Positions 1-11,505 of a stretch of 64,000 nucleotides of DNA are shown one piece after another; within the stretch, counting starts at the first letter, position 1, and each line of letters begins with the position of its first letter. The stretch is from Cladorhizidae sp. MBARI D1340-BT2 (lineage: Eukaryota; Porifera; Demospongiae; Poecilosclerida; Cladorhizidae). Made by a program: the position numbers and the translations under genes. The stretch is taken from NCBI GenBank assembly GCA_028752905.1, contig JAQNBH010000014.1, positions 29,856,825 through 29,920,824 of the forward strand. The letters are read 5' to 3'. The notes under the pieces were generated by a model. It was not told the DNA's origin. It saw nothing but the letters and a program-made list of their open reading frames with translations, and did not search any database.

Positions 1-527
1 TCACTGCCAGTCACCCTTCCACCAGGCGCGGGCCATTCCAGGTAACACCAAAAAGAGAATCTTCGATGCCTGGAACGGCTACCACTCTGTCGCCCTGACA
101 GAGTCGGACTGCCACTACACCACCTTTATCACCCCTTGGGGCAGGTATCGCTACCGTCCGCCCCACAGGGGTACATCGCATCTGGAGATGCATACACGGC
201 ACGTTATGATGCCATTGTCTCGCATGTCACTTGCAAAACAAAGTGCATCGATGACGCCCTGCTATGGTCCCCAGACCTGGAAACAGCATACCATCAGGCC
301 ACCCAATGGCTCGACCTCTGCTCACGGAACGGCATCACCTTGAACCCGTGCAAATTCTGCTTCGCACAGGATGAAGTGGAGTTTGCCGGGTTCGATATCA
401 CCCTGACAGACGTCCGACCCAGCAAGTAGTACCTCGCCGCCATCAGAGACTTCCCACAACCACTCGGCATAACAGACGTACGCGCCTGGTTCGGACTCGT
501 GAGAACCAGGTCGCGTATGCCTTCTCC
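1..527 (+). pseudogene. Reverse transcriptase domain fragment of the Ty3/gypsy element
   Basis: Frame 2 from base 2 encodes the RT palm region up to the PWGRYRYR motif. A one-base deletion near 159 then shifts to frame 1, which continues APQGYIASG and the catalytic box CIDDALLW (both aspartates kept) to a TAG at 427-429. Past the stop the same frame continues the thumb/connection region (ITDVRAWFGL) before another shift near 510. What is seen is a normal Ty3/gypsy RT with two frameshifts and one nonsense change. The N-terminal fingers lie outside the window. It would act with RNase H in copying element RNA, but this copy is not functional. Confidence 0.88.
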
Positions 528-1049
528 ATGGCCCCGGTGATGCAACCCTTCAGAGACCTCCTCAGCCCGTCACAACCATTCACCTGGATGGACAGCCTAC
601 AGCAAGCCTTCGACGCGTCGAAGCTGGACATCTGCCGACGCATCGAAGAAGGCGTACGGATATACGACAAGGACCGACCCACCTGCCTGGCGACAGACTG
701 GAGCAAGGACGGGATAGGGTTCTGGCTGTTCCAAAAACATTGCCAGTGCCCTTCCCGGGAAATCCTCTGTTGCCAGGAGGGATGGAAGGTCGTCCTTGTC
801 GGGTCTCGTTTTACCCACTCTGCCGAGTCACGCTACGCCCCCATCGAGGGGGAGGCCCTCGCTGTCGTGGATGCCCTAGAGAAAGCCCGCCACTTTGTCC
901 TCGGGTGCAGCGACCTCCAGATCGCAGTGGACCACAAGCCACTGCTCAAAGTATTTGGAGATCGCTCGCTCGAGGACATCCACAACACCCGCCTCCGGAA
1001 TCTGAAGGAGAAGACACTCTGTCCCCGGAGTCTGCAATCACACCAGTGA
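528..1049 (+). pseudogene. RNase H domain of the Ty3/gypsy element
   Basis: The reading frame holds the connection domain and the RNase H fold. Landmarks are LATDWSKDGIGFWLFQ (first acidic residue), the SRYAPIEGEALAVVDAL helix with the second acidic residue, and the AVDHKPLL strand with the third. It ends by frameshift just after LRNLKEKTL, where the relative at 8213-13244 continues to a VHIPG segment and a SRHPTG tether. That tether is not recognisable here, so about 300 bases (1050-1368) are scrambled or partly deleted. The family assignment is secure. Loss of function is seen directly. Confidence 0.87.
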
Positions 1050-1368
1050 TGCCCGATCCCGCCACCCATCCGGCGATCGTTCACCCGCCCGACTCCACCT
1101 GCAGGACGACACTCACACAACCATCAACACGTGCATTCCAACAAACAGGATCGCCTGCATTGCAAATGATCCCGAAGGACTGGCCCCAGCACTAACTGCG
1201 GCCATCCGCGACGCCCCGATCACCTAGGAGGACATCCAGGTCGCCACAGCGGCCGACGCCAGCCTCCAGCAACTCTCAGACTTGATTGAGGGGGGACCAC
1301 CAGAGGCCAGACACCACATGCCAGCAGCAATCTAAGAATACCACCCCTACCTCGACTCCCTCTCCACC

Positions 1369-3016
1369 GTGGACGACGTCATATGCCGAGGCGAAAGGAT
1401 GGTGATCCCCACTGCCCTACGCCCCATCTGCCTCCAAGCAATCCACGCCACACATCAAGGCACCAGTGGGATGACCGCCCGGGCCCAAGCATCCATCTTC
1501 TGGCCCGGCATGACCAAGGATATCGGACTCACCAGAACCCAGTGCGCGCATCTGTAACGGCAACGCGCCGTCACAGCCAGCCATGCCATCCATGACGCCA
1601 GCTGACCCGGAGTACCCCTTCCAGCAGATATGCGCCGACTTTTTCCACCACGGAGGATTGGCGTATCTTGTGCTGGTCGACCGGTACTCCAACTGGCCAA
1701 TTGTCACCACATCCAAGAATGGGGCCAATGGACTCATCCGCACCTTACGCGAAACCTTCTCCACATACGGCATCCCCGACAGCCTCACTTCTGACGGCGG
1801 CCCCGAGTTTGCTGCCCACTCCACCAGAGACTTCCTCCTGTCCTGGAGCGTACACCACCGCATCTCCGCCGCATACAACCCACACAGCAACTGCCGCGCG
1901 GAGATCGCGGTGAAAACCATGAAGCGCTTGATATCTGGCAACACTGGCATCGATGGAGAACTCTCCGACAAGTTCCACCCCGCGTTACTGCAGTATCGCA
2001 ATGGACCCAACCCCGAAACAGGCATGTCCCCTGCGAATTGCCTGTTCGGAAGATCCACCAAAGACATCATACCTGGCATCCCCAGCAAGTACCGCCCACA
2101 TCAGGACTGGTCAGACCGCCTGGACCTCCGGGAGTGCGCCCTCTCCAAGCGCAGCGTCACTGGCCGTGCCAGATGGGACGAGCATTCCCAAGGCCTGTCT
2201 CCACTTCGTTGCGGCGACGCGGTCATGATACAAAATCAGACTGGCCGCCACCCGACGAAGTGGGATAAATCTGGCACGGTGGTAGAGGTACTACAGTACC
2301 ACTCGGTGCGAACGGATGGCTCTGGGCGGCTGACCACACGGAATCGTCGTTTCCTTCGGAAGTACGACCCATTCCTGACATCCCAAAAACCCCACACCAT
2401 CACTCCCCAACCTGCATATACGCCACCTGCCATCGGCCCAGCCACGATCGCCCCAGCTCCACCGACGACCACACCAAACCACCCGCCCAACAGGACCACC
2501 CACACCGGCACCGACTGTGAACCAGAGCTCCCAGCCCACACCAGCACCCGCCAACAACCCAGCTCCATCACCACGACGCCCGGTCATCCACACAGCTCCT
2601 GCACAGATCAAGATCCCTCCCCAGTCAGCGACACACAGCCCACTACCGACAATGCCGAAAACATATGCGTCCGTGGCCAAGACACCATCCCGAGCATCGC
2701 GCCTCCCACAGATCAAGCTGCCATTAAGGAGCCCACTCCTGCCCACATCAAAGAATACCCCTCCCGTGGCCAGTCCAAACTACCACCAACCCCACCACTA
2801 CCCCGCTGCAGCCTACGAAACCGGTGCACCGGTACGGGTACTAACAATCCTAAATCAGTAGCCCTCCAGCCTACTTGGGGGGAGGTAGTGAAGTATATAC
2901 AAACATCTATGCGTATTAACATTATTAGGTACCACCCTTTACCCGGTTGTCGTCCCCTTACCTACCGCATGCGCACACACACATCTGTCACTTGTCCATG
3001 CATTGCTATTCATTGA
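1369..3016 (+). pseudogene. Integrase of the Ty3/gypsy element with long Pro/Thr-rich tail
   Basis: The first segment (1369-1555) has the HHCC finger histidines (HATHQGTS) and is cut by a TAA at 1555-1557. The main open frame (from about 1583) carries the core: D in the ICADFFHHGG strand, D in SDGGPEF and E in CRAEIAVK, with exactly 35 residues between the last two, the canonical D,D-35-E spacing. A C-terminal region with the motif PTKWDKSGTVVEV and a KFLRKY-like block follows, then about 200 residues rich in Pro, Thr and Ser. The catalytic triad is intact, but the zinc-finger part is disrupted. It would insert element cDNA into chromosomes if expressed. Confidence 0.9.
2873..3005 (+). repeat. 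Polypurine tract and probable 3' LTR start of the element at 1-2990
   Basis: ACTTGGGGGGAGG at 2873-2885 matches the polypurine tract next to the 3' LTR of the element at 8213-13244. The next bases, TAGTGAAG from 2886, parallel TAGAGGGC, the start of that LTR. Downstream similarity is weak and the LTR end is not resolved. The call rests on position and on the shared tract. Confidence 0.5.
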
Positions 3017-3216
3017 AAGCTACTTTATATCCTTGCTGATCCAATGATCAAATGTGTAACGCACTATCCTCTAACACCGGTTCTGACAAGCGTTTTACAA
3101 CACGGAATGGGCCTGCCCATGGTTGATGAAATTTTCTTGCTACTCCCTTTCGTCTGACAGTGGTATGTAGCCACACCAAATTTCCCCGGTCCAATGGTTT
3201 TCCATGAGCTTTTTCG

Positions 3217-4359
3217 TTATAGAGTTCCTTTTGTCTCTCGCTTATGACCAGTCCTTTCTCGCGCTCTTTGATAAGCTTCTTGTAGGGTCCACTTAAGGTG
3301 ATCTACATATGCAGTTGTAGAGATGTGGTTTGGCTCTGACGGGGCTGTACCATACATGAGCTGAAGTGGCATTTGTACTTTGCGTCCATACATGAGAAAA
3401 AATGGGGAATAGCCTGTGGTCACATGAATGCTGGTGTTATAGGCTAGACAGAGAGGTCGCAGCTGCTTCTCCCACTCGAACAGTTGTTCAGTCGCGCTGG
3501 TGGCTAACATGCTGATAAGTGTGCAGTTGAACCTTTCAACCATCCCATCCGACTGAGGATGGTAAGGGGTAGTCCGAGTCTTGCTAATGCCTAGCAGTTT
3601 TCAGATCTCCAAGATTAGTTGAGACTCAAATTGCCTGCCCTGGTCAGAGTGCAGCTGCTCTGGTGGTGAGAACCGAAAGAAAAACTCATTCGTTATCACT
3701 CGAGCAATTGTAGTTGCTTCCTGGTTTGGAATTGGATAAGCCTCCATCCACCTTGTAAATTAATCGCCCACTACAAGGATATACGCATTTCCATTCTCCG
3801 ATTCTGGCAGAGGGCCAACTATATCAACAGCGACCAGCTTAAGGGGACTACCTACTTTTATGCTCTGTAATGGTGCCCTGTTCTTGGGAGTGGGAGTTTT
3901 CCTCCTAGCACAAGATGAACAGGTTTTGCACCACTGGGTTATGTCAGCATGGTAACCTGGCCAGTAATAACATTCCTTCACACGAGCGAGGGTTTTATCC
4001 TCTCCAAGATGTCCACCCAGTATGCCTTCATGCATCTCTTTTAATACTTCTTCCTTCTTTACTCCAGGCACGAGCTGTTGCAACACAGATGTCGAGGTGT
4101 CAGGTTTCTCATACTGACGGTAGAGAATACCCTCACGGATTAAGAGCTGGTCCCAGATTTGGAGAAGGCGTCGAGTATTTTTGCTCAATTCTTTTGTCTG
4201 AACCGCAGTTGGTGGATGTCCACTTAACTTTGCCTTGATGACAGGTCCAAGAATATGATCCCCTTCCTGTAACCTTCCGATGTCTTCTCCACCAACCAGA
4301 GAGGTGACAGCAATCTTCACCTCATTGCCATGGCTGTCCCGACTACACACTGCTGGCAA
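3217..4359 (-). pseudogene. Integrase of second Ty3/gypsy family
   Basis: Reading from 4359 down, the frame has the HHCC finger (HEGILGGHLGEDKTL, then CKTCSSCARR) and the first catalytic D in VAVDIVGPLPE. A premature stop lies at 3757-3759 right after LVVGD. The same frame continues past it with HSDQGRQFES (second D) and a second stop near 3601, then PQSDGMVERF with the catalytic E. There are 35 positions between the last two acidic residues. The C-terminal region ends by frameshift near 3220, and its continuation (HQPWAGPFRVVKR) is readable in another frame down to about 3070. All catalytic residues persist, but two nonsense codons and a frameshift inactivate it. Confidence 0.9.
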
Positions 4360-4460
4360 GGTAACCGAGATAAGGCATCTGCATTAGTATGTTTCTTCCC
4401 TGGCCGGTGGAGAATGACAAATTGCAAGCGTTCCAGCTACCGTACCATCTGACCTTCAGG

Positions 4461-4766
4461 TTACCGGAAATTCCTTAACCAAGTGAGAGAGCCGTGGTCG
4501 GTACGGAGAGTAAATTGTTCCCCAATCAGGAAATGTCGAAAATGTCTGGTGAAGACTACCACTGTGAGTAGTTCTCTCCTGGTCACGCAATACCTACGCT
4601 CTGGTTTGCTGAGCGGTCTACTAGCATAGGCAATCACACATTCCCTACCACTCTCATCAAGTTGTGACAAGACAGCACCTATTCCAGTATCACTTGCATC
4701 AGTGTCTAACAGGAACGGTTTGTGGAAGTCAGGGTAAGCCAACACTGGGGCCAAGATTAGATACAT
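4461..4766 (-). pseudogene. RNase H domain of second Ty3/gypsy family
   Basis: The frame encodes FLLDTDASDTGIGAVLSQ (first acidic residue), YCVTRRELLTVV (second) and LRTDHGSLTWLRNF (third), a typical Ty3/gypsy RNase H. A stop follows WLRNFR, and the tether to integrase (KKHTNADALSRLP) is readable just beyond, near 4360-4420. It lies directly after the RT remains, in the expected position. Confidence 0.88.
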
Positions 4767-5620
4767 TTTGAGCTACTCGAAGGCCTTCCGAGTTTCTCCT
4801 GACCACTTATAATGAGCATAATGCTCGGTAAGACGATGGAGGGGACGGGCGATCTCAGCAAAATCACGGATAAACCATCGATAATATCCCGCCAGACCAA
4901 GAAATTGCTGGACTTCCTTGGTTGTCGTGGGGGTTGGCCACGATGCCACTTTCTCAATGTTAGAGGGGTCGGTAGCCACTCCTTCGTCTGACACAATATA
5001 CCCAAGATAAGTAACCTCGTGCTGGAAGAAATTGCACTTCTGGGCTGCAACATTAAGCCAGCTCTAGACAGATGCTCAAAGACCATGCTCAGATTTGCTA
5101 AGTGCTCCGAGAATGTCTTCCCTGGGATGATTACATCATCTAAGCATTGTGACCACTGTAAGCCAGCCAGTACTAGATCCATCAAATCCTGGAAGGTTGC
5201 TGGAGCATTGCATAGGCCAAATAGCATAACTTTGAACTCAAATAAGCCCTCAGTGGTACAGAAAGCTGTTTTGGGGCGGTCCTCCTCTGCTACCTCCACC
5301 TGCCAGTACCCACTGAGAATGTATACGGTGGAAAAACACTTTAGCCAGCAAGGGTTATCATCAATCCTAGGGAGAGGATATGCATCCTTTTGGGTGACCT
5401 CATTAAGCTTACCGTAATCTATGCAGAATCTAAAGCTATTGTCTTTCTTCCGAACTAGGACGATGGGGGAGGCCCAGGGACTCCTCGACGGCTGAACTAC
5501 ATCACTGTTACGCATGTCAACTAGCACTTCCTTCCTCCATTGTGGAGGGAGTCTGCAGACAGCCTGTCTTTTTGGTGGAGCAGTACCAGGGTAGATCAGT
5601 AGCAGGGTGGAGTTGGGAAG
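4757..5620 (-). pseudogene. Reverse transcriptase of second Ty3/gypsy family
   Basis: The upstream part (about 5530-5600) reads a RQAV-LPPQWRKEV block, then SRSPWASPIVLVRKKD, the RFCIDYGKLN block, and the catalytic box as CLDDVII (normally YLDD or similar, so the aromatic residue is now Cys but both aspartates remain). The frame shifts near 5030, and the remainder (VATDPSNIEKVASWPTP, QFLGLAGYYRWFIRDF) continues at 4773-4994. The region upstream of the RT (protease, gag) is not present. Family identity is certain; the copy is dead. Confidence 0.9.
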
Positions 5621-5624
5621 GGTA

Positions 5625-5900
5625 GACAGAATTATTATTGGATATGTGCGTGGTGGGAGAAAAGGAAATACTACTTAATATTTGACACCTGTGGTCATGT
5701 CCTTATGTCTTTGGCACCTCCCCCACAGTCATCCCAAAACAAACTCTTTGTAATTTGTTAACTGTTAACTCGTGTTTTTTTAATTCAGGTAGTGGGTGCA
5801 GGTAGTGGGTGAATGTTATTTATTAATTATTTGTATAATTATATGTACTTAGTGATTGCCTATCTCAAGGCTCAACAGAACAATTAAATTATGACACAGC
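5625..5900. other. Unannotated AT-rich spacer
   Basis: Between the truncated Ty3/gypsy copy and the next retroelement fragment I see no coding similarity, repeat array or structured motif. Confidence 0.5.
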
Positions 5901-5904
5901 CATG

Positions 5905-6399
5905 GCAAAATGAGTCAGGGCAGGCACTCTCGACACGCTGCCATCAATGATGTATCACTAAGATCCCTTCCCGCCTTGAACCCTCGGGCCTAATGAGATC
6001 AGACGGGAAGAGACCTGATGGCATGTCCATTGTTTCATGGTCAAGAGGGAAGCTCCTGATCTGGAATGCTACATGTGCAGACACTTTTGTGGCTTCAAAT
6101 ATCAGGCTGGCGGTAAACAAACTCGGTGTAGTAGCAGCAAAAGCAGAGTATATGAAGATGTCAAAGTACTGCAACCTAGACTCGTCCTACCTGTTCATGC
6201 CAGTGCAGTGGAGACCTGTGGTGTTTTGGCCCCAAAACAAAGGTCTTTAAACGAGAACTTGGACGTCCCCTCAAGAGCCACTGAAGATGACTCATTTCAG
6301 TACCTGCTACAGAGGATCTCAGTCGTAATTCAGAGGGGAAATGCAAGTTCTGTTTTGGGGACAATGGGACAGCAGATGGGATTGATGGACATCATTTAG
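5905..6399 (+). pseudogene. C-terminal tail of a retroelement with restriction-endonuclease-like motif
   Basis: From about 5925 one frame reads RHAAINDV, then after a shift SRLEPSGLMRSDGKRPDG, a WSRGKLLIWNATCADTF block, a KYCNLDSSYLF block and, after another shift near 6215, VETCGV and LLQRISVVIQRGNAS, ending at TAG 6397-6399. This string of blocks is familiar to me as the C-terminus of a widespread group of reverse-transcriptase-containing genes in marine invertebrates. RPDG followed by an acidic residue about 15 positions later resembles the RPD...D signature of restriction-like endonuclease domains; here the second position is N (WNATC). The clade assignment is inference. No RT domain is attached, so this is a 5'-truncated copy. 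Confidence 0.6.
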
Positions 6400-6433
6400 A
6401 TTAATTATTTATGTACCTATACTTATATACTAT

Positions 6434-6890
<457 letters not shown>

Positions 6891-6919
6891 AATAATAATA
6901 ATAATAAAATAATAATAAT

Positions 6920-8207
6920 AGCTGATGCTAGGGTTCCATTCACATTCAGATCTACATCTACATGCTCAACTATGGAGGTGGGACACCCCATTTTTGTCAT
7001 GTTGCAGAAACTATTCATGAATCTTAGTAAGTCAATAGGTGGCCACTTCTCCTCTCTAAGAACCAAGAAAACTGTTTTTTCATAGTTAGCATATAGCATA
7101 ACTGATATACCATATGCAGTATTTCCCCAGGATTTTTGTAAGGGATATTGGCATGTTATCATGGAGTAGCAGACGAATAAATCATGATGGTGAGTTGTTT
7201 TGGTCTTGTGTTCATTACTGAATTACTGCATGTGCTTACAGGTTGCAGCAGGTTGCAGGAGGTGAACTGGACTACATGTAAAATAGCTTATGAATCAGTA
7301 CAATATCATGCAACAAGCAGTACATATACGATTGATACATATTCTACAAATAATACTGAATTTACAATCACCTTCTCAATAATAGCTCATAATTATCTTG
7401 AAATATTTCATGGGTGAAGTAAGTGTTGTGTACTGTTTACAATGATGATTCTGGAAGAAATGGTTTCATGACGCCTAGTGCTCCCTTTAAGACGCTAATT
7501 TAATGGACGTTATTTTTGGTTTTTACATCCGGTACATGTGTTGGGCACGTGAACCGATACATGTGTCCAACACGTGACCGGTAATATTACATTCTCTCAC
7601 ATTTATTCATCATACCATGGTTTGCTTCTCAATGCTTCGTAATGTACTAGTGTCTGTAAATCTAGAATGGTCGTAATAGAGAAGATAACAATCAAGAGAA
7701 GGGAGAAGGAATCTCAGGCGACAGATTCGAACACCGTGCAAGTGAGAATGGGTTACACGGTTACTACAGGCTTCCTTACCAAATAGTTGGAGGAAGACAG
7801 CCAGAATAAGACAGCAAGTGTTTCAAAACTACCTCGTACAGATGCAGATAGCTATATAGCTAATAGCATGTTTAAAATGTAAGATTAATAAAAGTATTAC
7901 TCAACATGCTCTATCACTTGATGCCTAGCACTAACTAATAATTAACAAAAATGAAGTCAACCCGGGATCAGTTGTGACCAGCAATCTTATTAACTATGAA
8001 CTACATACTTAATTAGAAACTCACTGAAGTGCAATTTGATCATCAAGAGAGTATCTATAGGGTTTTATGCAGCTTGTGAAACACCTTGGTCAAAATGAGA
8101 ATAAAGACTAGAGGGATCTATTTGAAATCATTATGTATGCATTCTTTAAAAATCAGGAAAAAATGCATGGTCCTGTTTGTACCTGTTTGTACCTATTCAT
8201 CATCAAG
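6920..8207. other. No recognised feature
   Basis: About 1.3 kb of AT-rich DNA. Short open frames occur on both strands (for example minus 6878-7162), but none shows a recognisable domain or splice-supported structure. A small CACGTG-containing stretch near 7545-7580 is the only pattern I noted. Confidence 0.4.
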
Positions 8208-8212
8208 AATGC

Positions 8213-8336
8213 TAGAAGATAAGGGCAACCCCTATCTACTCGTATGCGAAACTCAGTTAAATCGATGCACATATAATTGGTGCATGTGGCAAGGGTCATC
8301 AAGTATATCCAATGCCATTACTCTAAATGCCCTCTA
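8213..8336 (-). repeat. 3' LTR of the Ty3/gypsy element
   Basis: 124 bp, matched at about 90% by 13102-13244. It starts TAGAGG and ends CTTCTA on the coding strand. The outer flank is AATGC at 8208-8212. Confidence 0.9.
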
Positions 8337-8351
8337 TCTCCCCCCAAGTCT
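8337..8351 (-). other. Polypurine tract
   Basis: On the minus strand this reads AGACTTGGGGGGAGA and touches the 3' LTR, as expected for the plus-strand primer of a Ty3/gypsy element. The same tract occurs at 2873-2885. Confidence 0.8.
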
Positions 8352-9762
8352 TATGAGGTCCCGTGGAAGCATTGCAGAGACTGATTATCAAGTCATGTCG
8401 TAATCCCCTGTAGTTTGCCAACTTGGTGCCTTTCTAGTGCGGGATGAGCGTTGTAAGGAATGGTAGGGGTGAGTAGAGATGGTAGGTGGAGTAATAGGAT
8501 GTGAAGGAGAGAGTGAGATGGGGATGGTTGCAGGTGGTTCAATTAGAGACTCTGGGTTGTCCCTGTTAGTGGGATGGGTGATGGGTGGGGTAGGGTTATG
8601 GATATGTTGGGTTTTGGTTCATCGGCGAGGGTTTAAGATATTTCATGTCCTGTCGGATGGTTCTGGTTGGTGGGCGTGGGTATACTGGGGTGTATTTCCT
8701 GTTTCGTAGTGTGATTCTCCCAGATCCATCAAGCTTTATGACATATTGATGGAACTGTTTGACCTCCACGACGATACCTGTCTTGTCCCATTTTCTTGGG
8801 TGATTTTATGTTTGATTTTGTAAGCGAACATGATCTCCAATGACGAGAGGAGGTAGAAATTTAGTGTACTCACTCCATTGTTCATGGTTTAGCAGATTTC
8901 TGAGTGCCTCTTCTCTGGCTGATAGTGAACTGCACCAGGTGTCATGAGGTTTATATTTGCCTGGTAAGATTGGGATGAAGTCCTTGAAGACACACATGGC
9001 AGGGGACATTTTGGTGTATCTGTCTGGGGTGTTGCGATATTGAAGGATTGCTAGTTGGAAATTGTCTTGGTCAAGTTCGTCTTTTGGACCTGTGCTGTTC
9101 GTGATGAGGCGTTTGATGGTCTTGACCCCTATTTCAGCACGGCAGTTACTATGTGGGAATGCAATAGAACTGAGGTACACTCCAGTTCAGCAGGAAGGAT
9201 CTGGTCGAGTTGGCTGCGAATTCTTGTCCTCCATCAGATGACATCTTGTCTGGAATTCCATAGGTAGCAAATGTCTGTCTTAGGGTGTTGATCAATCCTT
9301 TCATGCACTCCATTGGTCTCTCTACTATAGGCCATCCACAGTACCTGTCAATGATGACAACATAGCTGATTCCTTGGTGATGAAAATAGTCAGCACATAT
9401 GCACTGGAATGGGTATACTGAAGGAATCAGTGGTGTAGGTGGCACGTTGGGTTGTGATGGTGCCATTCCTTTGCAGTGGTTGCAGTTGTTCATGGTGGAG
9501 GAGATATATGGGGTGATGCTGGCCAGAAAATGGATGTCTCAGCTCTCGCGATCATAGATGATGTGCCCTGATGGGCTGCATGAAGGGCCCTGAGGCAATC
9601 TTGTCTTAGTGATGATGGGATGACAATTCTGTCTTTGTACATAACTACCCCATCGACAGTGTACAGGTTATCACGGAACTGGTGGTACTCTCTTGTCGGT
9701 GTTGGAAGTTCGTGGCGGTGATCAGGCATGCCATCTTCTATGGTGGACATTAGTAGCTTCAT
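8352..9762 (-). pseudogene. Integrase and C-terminal tail of the LTR element
   Basis: Three overlapping minus frames make up the domain. 9490-9762 has the finger histidines (LHAAHQGTSS). 9149-9493 has CNHC, the first D in CICADYFHHQG and the second D in SDGGQEF. After a shift, 8806-9180 has HSNCRAEIGVK with the catalytic E. The C-terminal part (KFLPPLVIGDHVRLQNQT) is followed by a degraded SH3-like region and a Pro/Thr-rich tail down to the polypurine tract. All three catalytic residues remain, but the frame is broken at about 9490, 9170 and 8806. Confidence 0.9.
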
Positions 9763-9841
9763 GTTTTTGTCACTGCTTGTGGCTGTGCGGACTTGATCAG
9801 GTTATAGATTGCAGAGGGTGGTGGGAGCCAATTGCGTGGTC

Positions 9842-10698
9842 TCATAGATTATTTTCGAGACTAGTCTGGGTGTCCTCTGTGATTTTTACTCCTACTATGG
9901 GATGGTTGCGTATGTTGAGAGGAGGTTGGATGGTTGAGTTGTTGATGTTGTAAATGTCATCCTGTAGATGCATTTTTGTGGAAAGCTGGTTGCCAGTGGG
10001 ATGGCGAGAAATGGAGTCGGATGCCCTATTCTTCGCACCTGGGATGTGTACCATTTTGAATTGTATCGTAGTGTCTTTTCTTTTAGATTGCAAAGGCGTG
10101 AGTTGCTGATGTGTTCCAATGAGCGATTCCCAAATAGTTTAAGGAGTGGTTTGTGGTCCACAGCTATGATGAGATTTGTACAGATGAGGACGAAATGTCT
10201 GGCCTTATCTAGGGCATCTGCTACAGCTAGGGCTTCACCTTCAACTGGAGCATATCTTGACTCTGCCGTGTGCGTGAAGCGACTGTCTACAAGGGTAATC
10301 TTCCATTGCAGCAGAAGAGGCTGTTTTCTGGGCATGGGAATGTTTCTGGAATAACCAAAAACCGATGCCATTCTTGGACCAATCAGTGGCCAAGCATGTG
10401 GGTTTAGTTTTGTCATACCATGGGATATTTCCTTAATGATCATCGACATTGATTCCTAGAAAAGTGTCTTGAGATTGTCATTCCATTGGAAGGGGGTGCT
10501 TGGTTTGAGGAGTTGGCAGAGAGGTAGCATTTTCTCTGTCATGCTGAATCTGTAGGCCACTTGAGTGACAAGGCCGAACCAGGATCTGATGTCAGTGATG
10601 TACTTTGGAGTGGGAAAGTCAGAGATGGCACGCATGTATTTTTTGGCATGGTCGTACGGTATTTGCTGTGATCTCAAAGCCAGAAAATTCCATCTCAT
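9842..10698 (-). pseudogene. RT connection and RNase H domains of the LTR element
   Basis: 10456-10698 encodes the RT thumb/connection (ITDIRSWFGLVTQVAY). A stop is followed by the RNase H frame (9895-10449) with LIGPRMASVFGYSRN in place of the usual start strand, then SRYAPVEGEALAVADAL and AVDHKPLLKLFG. A shift near 10090 leads to VHIPGAKNRASDSISRHPTG, the tether before integrase. The first RNase H acidic block is readable only in an alternative frame (CLATDWSKN). Clear homologue of 528-1049. Confidence 0.88.
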
Positions 10699-10799
10699 CC
10701 AGACCGAATCTGAACTTGCTGGGATTTAATGACGTTATTCCATTTCTCCCGCAGATATCAAGCCATGCCACAGTCTGATGAAAACATTCTTCAAGGTTG

Positions 10800-11440
10800 T
10801 CAGCCCAGAGTAGAGTGTCGTTGACCCGTTTTGTTGGGAATGTGCGCTACAATCTCGTCATATCTTCTAGAATAGCCATTACCGGAGGCGATGTAACCTT
10901 GTGGTGCTGTACAGTAACGATACCTTCCCCAAGGTGTTATAAATGTGGCGAAATGATGGTCCTCTTGATGTAATGGCACACTATGGTAGCCGTTCCATGC
11001 ATCTAACACAGTCTTCTTTTTGTTGTGGGGTACTGATCTGGCCTGATGAAATGGCACTGTGTGTGATGTGTCTCTCTTGCCGCATGAGCATTGAATGCCT
11101 GAAAATCAATCCTTCTGCAAGGTTTGCCGGCCTTTTTTCCACATATCACCATTCTATGGCACCAGGTCAGAGGTTCACCAATAGGTACTAGCTCGATTAC
11201 ACCTAGCATCATGTCTCTGTCCAGCCCTGCTTTCACGTCTTCCTGCCAATGAAGGGGGACTGGTATGGGGGAATGGTGGGCCATAAGTGTCGCATTGGGG
11301 TCAATCATGAGCCTCATCGGGGGATCCTCCATCATTGGTAGTGGTTGGTGTTCACAAGTGTTGAACGTACTGGACTTGTAGTGATCAAGCAGGTATTGCT
11401 CCAGTTGAATACGATTTGCTTTGGTGGCTTGACATGGTGG
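10800..11440 (-). pseudogene. Reverse transcriptase of the LTR element
   Basis: The frame from about 11440 gives LLDHYKSSTFNTCEHQPLP and the RT fingers (PLTWCHRMVICGKKAG, RRIDFQAFN). It shifts near 11040 to DAWNGYHSVPL, TPWGRYRY and APQGYIASG, then shifts again. The catalytic box appears as KRVNDTLLW, so the first aspartate of the usual VDD is Asn. With that change and the frameshifts, no active polymerase is expected. The domain matches the RT at 1-527 block for block. Confidence 0.88.
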
Positions 11441-11505
11441 TTTTTTCGGATGGTGGTGGTAGTGTACGCTTTGGACAATGGCAGTCTGATGTAAGTCTGC
11501 TGTTG

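Larger units (their letters stand above)
1..2990 (+). mobile_element. Ty3/gypsy retrotransposon (Mag-like), 3' part, decayed
   Basis: The remains read RT, RNase H, integrase in standard Ty3/gypsy order, followed by a polypurine tract and probable LTR start. The left end is cut by the window. The protein is of the same family as the element at 8213-13244: both share the CRAEI motif around the last integrase catalytic residue and similar spacing throughout. Reading frame is broken near 159, 430, 510, 1030 and 1555, so it cannot make a full pol protein. The copy is much richer in G and C, especially at third codon positions, than its relative and than the flanking DNA. Placement in the Mag lineage is inferred from protein similarity and the short LTRs of the relative. 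Confidence 0.9.
3060..5620 (-). mobile_element. Second Ty3/gypsy family, 5'-truncated pol
   Basis: Minus-strand pol remains in the order RT, RNase H, integrase. Proteins are clearly a different lineage from the neighbouring Mag-like copies: the integrase uses LPESENGNAYILVV and PQSDGMVERF, the RT starts QPSRSPWASPIVLV. Gag and protease are absent, and similarity stops near 5600. No LTRs were recognised. It lies tail-to-tail with the + strand element ending near 3000. Several stops and frameshifts make it a pseudo-element. Confidence 0.88.
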
